This document shows positions 19,339-24,909 of a stretch of 24,909 bases of DNA, piece by piece. Under the pieces are notes generated by a model, which had not been told where the DNA came from, made no database searches, and was given only the letters and a program-made list of their open reading frames with translations. Source of the DNA: Intoshia linei (lineage: Eukaryota > Orthonectida > Rhopaluridae); assembly GCA_001642005.1 (NCBI GenBank), contig LWCA01000513.1, positions 1-24,909 of the forward strand, written 5' to 3'. The position numbers were made by a program, and so were the translations under genes. Numbering within the stretch: the first letter of the stretch is position 1; every line of letters starts with the position of its first letter.

Positions 19339-22043
19339 TCAGTAAAGAAGTTGAACGCCATTTTCATTTTCGGATTTCATTATTTCGCCATGATAAACAA
19401 TTTTCCCATTACATAACTTGAACTGTCCCTTTATAATACAATTATAAAAATAAAACAAACATTACTATAATTTTTTCCCATAATTTTTTTTTTGGATTTA
19501 AAATAGTGGGTGTTTCAGAATTAAAATAATTTTCAATGAATATTTTTGAACCAGGTTTTGAATTTTTAAATTCTATTAAATTAACTGCATCGCTATCACT
19601 AATGAAATATAAAATGTATATTATAATAACAATATAAACGAACATTTACCTGGAACACGAAACAATCATACCGTTCGATTCAATTCCTCTAAATTTGGTA
19701 GGCTTTAGATTACATAAAAATGCAATTTTTTTGTGGATAAGATTTTCAACTGTAAACATTTTCCTTATGTTTGTAACAACAGGTCTAACACCACATTCCC
19801 CCATATTTACTATAAGTAAATACAAAGAGTCCACCCCTTCTGGACACTGAACTTCCTCTATGAGACCAACTCTTAAGTCTAAAATAGTTGGATTGACAAG
19901 TATAGTATTATTAGATGGTTTCTTTTTAATTGATAATTTTGGGTAAGCTTTATTTATTATAATTTCCATTTCTTTCGTTAGTGCCTTTTCGCGAATCGGT
20001 GTCAAAATTTCATTTATGAGATTTGTGACAGTGTTTTTTAAATCACCGGGATGAATAATTTCATTTCTAAAATCATTTTCTAAGTTTTCATGTGATTTAT
20101 AAACAGTAACCGTTCCATCACGTCTTGTTAAAGAAAACCCAAATTCAGGGTTCAATGGTATAAGAACAAATTTTATAAAATCTAATAATCCATTTTTTTC
20201 AATGTTTCCAGGTTCACAAAAACATTTTTTAATTTTTCGTTTTATAGAGCTTAAATCATCCAGCAAATCTATTTTTGAGTCTAAATCGGATGACGACATC
20301 TTCGAACCACTTATCCCTATTATATTTAAATTAAAATAGTACACTACTCACCAGGAAGCATTGGATTCATTAAATGTATTTGTTTTGTATGACCAATAAG
20401 AGGCATATATTTTTCAGCAAATGTGAAAATTTTTCTTTGATCAACTCCTCCAAATTGAGCATCCACCTTTAAATATTTTTCATCCAAAGCCTAATATAAA
20501 CGATTTAAAATAACAAAATGGCACATTAGGAAAAATACATTTACAACTAATTCTGAAATAAAGAAGACATTAGTGCTGGGAATTGATAACAAAATTAAAA
20601 ATCTAAACTAATATTAATTTACATTATAATAATTTATTATGCTGTTTTGAAAGAATTTTTCTCTAAGGGTAAAAGTGGATTTTTCTCAAAATTAATCAAA
20701 ACGTTTTTATCGATTTCCAGCACTATAATGCATAGAGTAGAAGCCGATTATAGTGGTAACATTGGAGCAGAGCAGTTTCATCACTATAAGCTAGAGGTTA
20801 CCACAATTCCTTCATGACGGGCCGGTATTTTATTGTGAAATTTCTCAAGACACATTAAGAAGAAATTACGACACAAATAAGATGACATAAATTTATTAAT
20901 TATAATATTTGTAATGTAACAGATTTATTTGAAATATTTTCAAAACAATTTTCACGGACCGACATTTGGAAACCGCTGCTATAATCGACTTTTTGAATGA
21001 AGATAAAGTCATTCATAACTGTTTTTATAAATAAAAGTATTGTTAATTTATCTTCTAAATTTGATCATTATAATCAGCTTCTACTGTACCTGTTTATAAT
21101 TATTCAAAATTAAAAAACTCGATAGTAATGTAAGTTACCTGAAGGCCAGGATAAAGTAAACTGCTCAATGCAGCATTGTCAGTTTGTTTGACTACCTCCG
21201 TCCCAGCTTTTTTTGCGTCGTGTTGACTAATTACTGAGCTGAGCCGATACATATCCAAAGTATACTCTCTACATATACCATTTGTTGAAAAATAAATAAA
21301 ATAGATGTAATAGTTACCAAAACTTATTTACTGAGTATATTATAACCTGTTTTTGGGTAGTTAATTTTGAAAAGTGCTCAAAACCGGGGATATTGATAAT
21401 TCAATTGTTTAATTAAATGAAGTATTAATTAAACTAAATACAATGTTACATATAATGTATTATATAACTATCAAGACAGAAAGAAGTTAAAGAAAACTTT
21501 TATTTATTAAATCGACTTTCATAGTATTTTCAAAAAAATATTTGAAATAAAAATTATATCAGAATACTGAATAACTTTTTGAAAAATTATTATTCATAGC
21601 AATTTTTATTTTGTCAACTAAAACTTGAAATAGGTTTCTCATAATATGTATTTTATAAAGCTCGTTGAGCACACAGATAAACACTACTATGTATTAATTT
21701 ACCTCGATAGTTGATAATCTGTTCCACGAACAAATTTTAATTTCGTTATTATATTTTTCAGACCTAAGCGGTTACCGATTGATTCTAACGCATTTTTTAT
21801 AATTTCTTCATAATACACACTACGGTGTTGTAACATATCCCAAGGCGATTTCATGTTGTCCAAATAGCCGTGTAAATCAGCTATTAAGATAGTTACATTA
21901 CACCCAGCCTGCAAAAAATCAAAAATTTTTGTTAAAGGTAAAAAATAGCCAATGTGTGGTCTTCCAGTAGTAGCTGTTCCCCAATAAATATGCAAATCAC
22001 GTTCTTTCAATATATTAATCAGTCTTTCTTCACCCAAAACTTC
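19339..22043 (-). CDS. YARS1: Cytoplasmic tyrosyl-tRNA synthetase (first exon not found)
   Basis: Class I synthetase that charges tRNA-Tyr. Six exons join in phase: 22043-21703, 21268-21139, 20490-20352, 20316-19650, 19598-19466 and 19428-19339, giving 499 residues (human 528). Introns are 434, 648, 35, 51 and 37 nt. The catalytic domain begins [20 protein letters not shown] with the HIGH-type motif as [46 protein letters not shown] and the KMSKS-type motif [18 protein letters not shown] follow. The C-terminal EMAP-II-like tRNA-binding domain is present ([37 protein letters not shown]). Where human YARS1 has the cytokine-like ELR motif, this one reads QHR. A few residues are inserted after ALESIG. 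The first exon, about 25-30 codons with phase 0 at its end, should lie above 22046, but I could not identify it. Confidence 0.95.
20571..20725. mobile_element. TA-flanked MITE, 155 bp, in a YARS1 intron
   Basis: Inverted ends TAGTGCTGGGAATTGATAA (left) and TAGTGCTGGAAATCGATAA (right, read inward) match at 17 of 19 positions and begin with TA, the usual Tc1/mariner target duplication. The interior is non-coding. It lies in the 648-nt YARS1 intron. Confidence 0.75.
20733..21088. mobile_element. Mariner/pogo-type MITE, 356 bp, in the same YARS1 intron
   Basis: The ends TAGAGTAGAAGCCGATTATA (left) and TACAGTAGAAGCTGATTATA (right, read inward) match at 18 of 20 positions with terminal TA. The CAGTAGAA...CGATTATA pattern recalls pogo/Tigger termini. 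It starts 7 nt after the previous MITE. No transposase frame is present. Together the two elements make up most of this unusually long intron. Confidence 0.75.
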
Positions 22044-22654
22044 CTAAGTATTTAAAACTTGTTATAAATAAACATAAAATGATCTATATAATTTGTTATA
22101 AAATGGTTCTACAATGTAGAATCTACATATAAAAAAATATTATACATACACAAATGTAATTGTTTTAATAACATAGTTACAAAATAAAAAAATGAATACC
22201 AAACTGTTATTCTGACTGTGAAAGCTTCACTTTGTTAGATTAAAAATTTTTGTGTATGTTAACTGTATGAGCTGGAATTTTTTTTAAATTCTAGGATTTT
22301 TTTCATTTTTAAAAAAAGGGTAATTTGTGGTCTTCGCCGTAAAGATATGATTTATTTATATAATATTATATAAGAAATTTATTATAATGTTGATGATTGT
22401 AGAATCTTTATCAGATTGTGTAATGTTTATAATTCTAGAATTTGTTTGATTTTTAAAAAAATAATAATAAGGTTTTTGACTTTGAAGGACTCACTTTGTG
22501 AAAATAAAATTTGCAAATTAATCTAATCGACTAAAAATTAGTAATATAAAGTGGTCTTTTTAAAACTATACAGCTCTTACTTTCTTAAATAAACTGGAAC
22601 AAACAGCTCTACGTCTTAACTAAATTCAAATTTAAATAAATAAACAGCAACTTT
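22044..22654. other. 5' region of YARS1, first exon not located
   Basis: AT-rich sequence that should contain the YARS1 first exon and promoter, unless these lie beyond the retrotransposon. Two loosely similar stretches near 22210-22255 and 22473-22515 (both with TTCACTTTGT or CTCACTTTGT) may be a worn direct repeat. Nothing else is supported. Confidence 0.3.
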
Positions 22655-24909
22655 TAAAATTAATCCCATTTCCGAAACTAGATCGTAGTCTAATTAAGTT
22701 AACTGGATACAACAATTCACATGTTCCATCGTATGGTGTAATTAAGCTTAAAATACACGGTTTACTCGACCCAGTAAAATTTCATGTAACTGATTACAGA
22801 AATATTTAAGGTTGTCGAATTTCCAGAAATTTAGGATTACTATCTCAAGTCAATTCTATATTTGAAAATAAACAGTTATCACTTTTGAATAATGAGAGTT
22901 TGAAATTACTGACATGCCCTCAAGTATATAAGACAGTCATTCAAAAATTTTCAACAATATTTTCTTCGAAACCCAGTCGAATCAATGATAAATTTCACTA
23001 TATTACACTTAACAAAAGAGAACATTTTTCGAATGGACCAATTTATCCTATCCCTAACACTTAGAATGCGAATTTAACGAACAAATTAGAAATATGATCA
23101 CTAATAAAATTATAGAGCCATCTGATAGTCGACCTTTCGATCTCCATATTTTTTCGTTCCTAAAAAGGACGGATCACACAGACTAGTAATTGATTTTCGC
23201 CGACTAAACCGTATTACCAAACCAGATGCCTACCCCATGGCCAACCAGCAAGTTATTTTCGATTCCATGAGTAAAAAAAGTGTTTTCTCAGTTTTTGGCA
23301 AATTCCATTATATCCCAGTGATAAACCCAAAACTGCTTTCGTCAGTGGTAAAAAGCTTTTCCAATTCAGAGTTATGCCTTTTTGGTTAGTTAATGCACCT
23401 GCAACCTGTAAAAGGATAATGAATAAATTGGCGTTTGACCTTAATAATGTTCAAGTATATATAAATGATATTGTTGTTTCTTCTTTCTCCGAAAGGGAAC
23501 ATTTAACTTATTTAGAAAATTTATTTCATCGATTACATGAGAAAGGTATAACACTTAAACCTTCTAAGTGTCAAATCGGTCTTCGTGAGATAACATTTCT
23601 GGGACATGTAATTAATGGGTCCGGTATAAAAATGGACAAGGAAAAGGTGGATGCGATAGTAAATTTAAAACCACCTGAAAATGTTAGAGAAGTTCGTGGA
23701 TTTTTAGGATTATGCAACTATCACAATCGATTTTTAAAAAATTTCGCCGACATCAGTCAGCCGATTCGTATGTTATTAAAGAAAAGTAAGAAATTTGCAT
23801 GGAATCCGGAATGTGAAAACGCGTTTAACGAATTAAAACACATGATTTCGTCATCTACACTTGTGAGACATCCCAATTTTGATTTAACATTTCGCCTCGA
23901 AACTGATGCATCTAATACAGGCGTTGGAGCTATACTGACTCAGAATGAAGAAGTTATATATTTTGCCAGTAAAGCTTTCACACCAGCTCAAATGCGATAT
24001 AGCGTTGTCGAAAAGGAATTGTACGCATTATTTTGGGTCATAAATAAATTTAAATATTATCTGTATGGAAAAAGATTCGTGGTGATCACCGATCATAATC
24101 CTCTAGTCACAATTAAAAATACTAAGTGTTTAAACAATCGGATTATAAGATGGATTCGATGTCTCGAAGAATATGTATTTGACATAGAATATCGACCGGG
24201 TATCCTAAATAAATCAGCAGACCTTTTATCACGTATTACGCATACTAAAATAATAAAAGAATTAAAATTAAACCTTGATTCTTTACAAATATGCGAACAA
24301 CAAAAAACTGATCCCGAAATTATTGAAATTATGCAATGCTTAAAATTATCTCAAATACCAAAAAAATCTAATAGATTGAAATATTTTTTTAAATATCTTA
24401 AACTTGAATCTGATTATGTTTTTTATTCTCCAACCTCAACACATAAAGTTCCTATTGTCCCTGAGGCCATGATAGCCGAACTTATTAAACATTATCACAC
24501 TTCACCTATATATTGTCATCCAAGAAACAACAAAATGTATAATATAATAAAACAAAAATATTTCATTACCAATCTTCTTCAAAATATTCAGCAAGTGACA
24601 AAAAAATGTGAATCGTGTAATGTCAGTAAACATCAATCTCATAGTCGTATTAAGCTCCTTAAACCAGTCATCACCCAATCTTTTAATGAGTTATGGCAGA
24701 TAGATATAGTTGGACCATTCTCATGTAGCGACTCAGGTAATAGGTATGTTATCAATATGGTTGATCATTTTACAGGTTATACTGAATTTTTAGCTGTTTC
24801 AGAAATTAGCGCTGATACAATATGCACGGAGATATGGCGCAACATTATCTTACAATATGGGCCACCAAATCGTTTGCAAACTGACCAAGGTCGTCAATTT
24901 GATTCAAAA
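22655..24909 (+). mobile_element. Ty3/gypsy retrotransposon, 5'-truncated and decayed pol
   Basis: The first recognisable part is the end of an aspartic-protease region, with stops, from about 22680. It continues through reverse transcriptase, RNase H and integrase to the window edge. No LTR, gag or protease active site precedes it, so the copy is 5'-truncated. The protease-RT part is broken by in-frame stops and frameshifts (around 22807, 23063, 23140 and 23320). From 23320 the frame stays open to 24909, about 530 codons. Reverse transcriptase keeps KKDGSHRLVIDFRRLN and LFQFRVMPF, but the YxDD box is YIND (23458-23469) and no Asp stands at motif A. RNase H has LETDASNTGVGAIL, VVEKELYAL, ITDHNPLV and KSADLLSR. 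Integrase shows the His-His and CESC zinc region, WQIDIVGPF and QTDQG; the third catalytic residue lies beyond the window. The domain order RT-RNase H-integrase identifies Ty3/gypsy. Confidence 0.93.

Noticed and set aside
1-24909. Search by eye for CRISPR arrays, tRNA and rRNA genes, and bacterial operons
   Set aside because: No regularly spaced repeats, no convincing tRNA B box with cloverleaf and no conserved rRNA blocks were seen; spliced animal genes rule out a bacterial source.

Overview
The window is nuclear DNA of an animal. It is very AT-rich and dense in introns. No bacterial or phage signals, CRISPR arrays or rRNA were seen, and no tRNA was recognised by eye. Splicing the frames by hand at GT..AG sites gives recognisable orthologues of eukaryotic genes: a bHLH-PAS factor (3' part), the histone chaperone ASF1, the GPI inositol acyltransferase PIGW, TMEM234, NOXRED1, the histone deacetylase HDAC3 and cytoplasmic tyrosyl-tRNA synthetase (YARS1). 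NOXRED1, HDAC3 and a bHLH-PAS protein together point to a metazoan. Divergent proteins, tiny introns and close gene packing suggest a compact, fast-evolving genome such as that of a small or parasitic invertebrate. The lineage cannot be fixed from this window.

Layout, left to right: bHLH-PAS (+, 248-2030, 5' end outside the window) faces ASF1 (-, 2046-2906). PIGW (+, about 5173-6601) faces TMEM234 (-, from 6612). An orphan protein of 380 residues with a CtBP-binding-type motif (+, 9002-10144) faces NOXRED1 (-, 11076-12962). HDAC3 (+, 15149-18074) faces a 98-residue coiled-coil protein (-, 18110-18406). Then come YARS1 (-, 19339-22043, first exon not found) and a 5'-truncated, decayed Ty3/gypsy retrotransposon (+, about 22655 to the window end and beyond). 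Four convergent pairs follow one another. In three of them the stop codons are only 10 to 35 nt apart.

Of 34 introns whose ends I could place, 25 are 32 to 51 nt long and 9 are 108 to 759 nt. The roomy parts are the head-to-head gaps of about 2 kb and a few long introns, and these hold DNA transposon remnants: a piggyBac-type MITE with TTAA ends, three hAT-type elements with 8-bp target duplications (one carrying a nested mariner-type MITE), a hAT end at the left edge, two TA-flanked MITEs 7 nt apart in a YARS1 intron, and one unclassified MITE.

The genes do not form a single pathway. ASF1 and HDAC3 act on chromatin, PIGW acts in GPI-anchor synthesis in the ER, and YARS1 acts in translation. 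I saw no evidence for a new multi-gene system. The points most worth a second look are the gene layout, the minimal introns and the orphan PxDLS protein.
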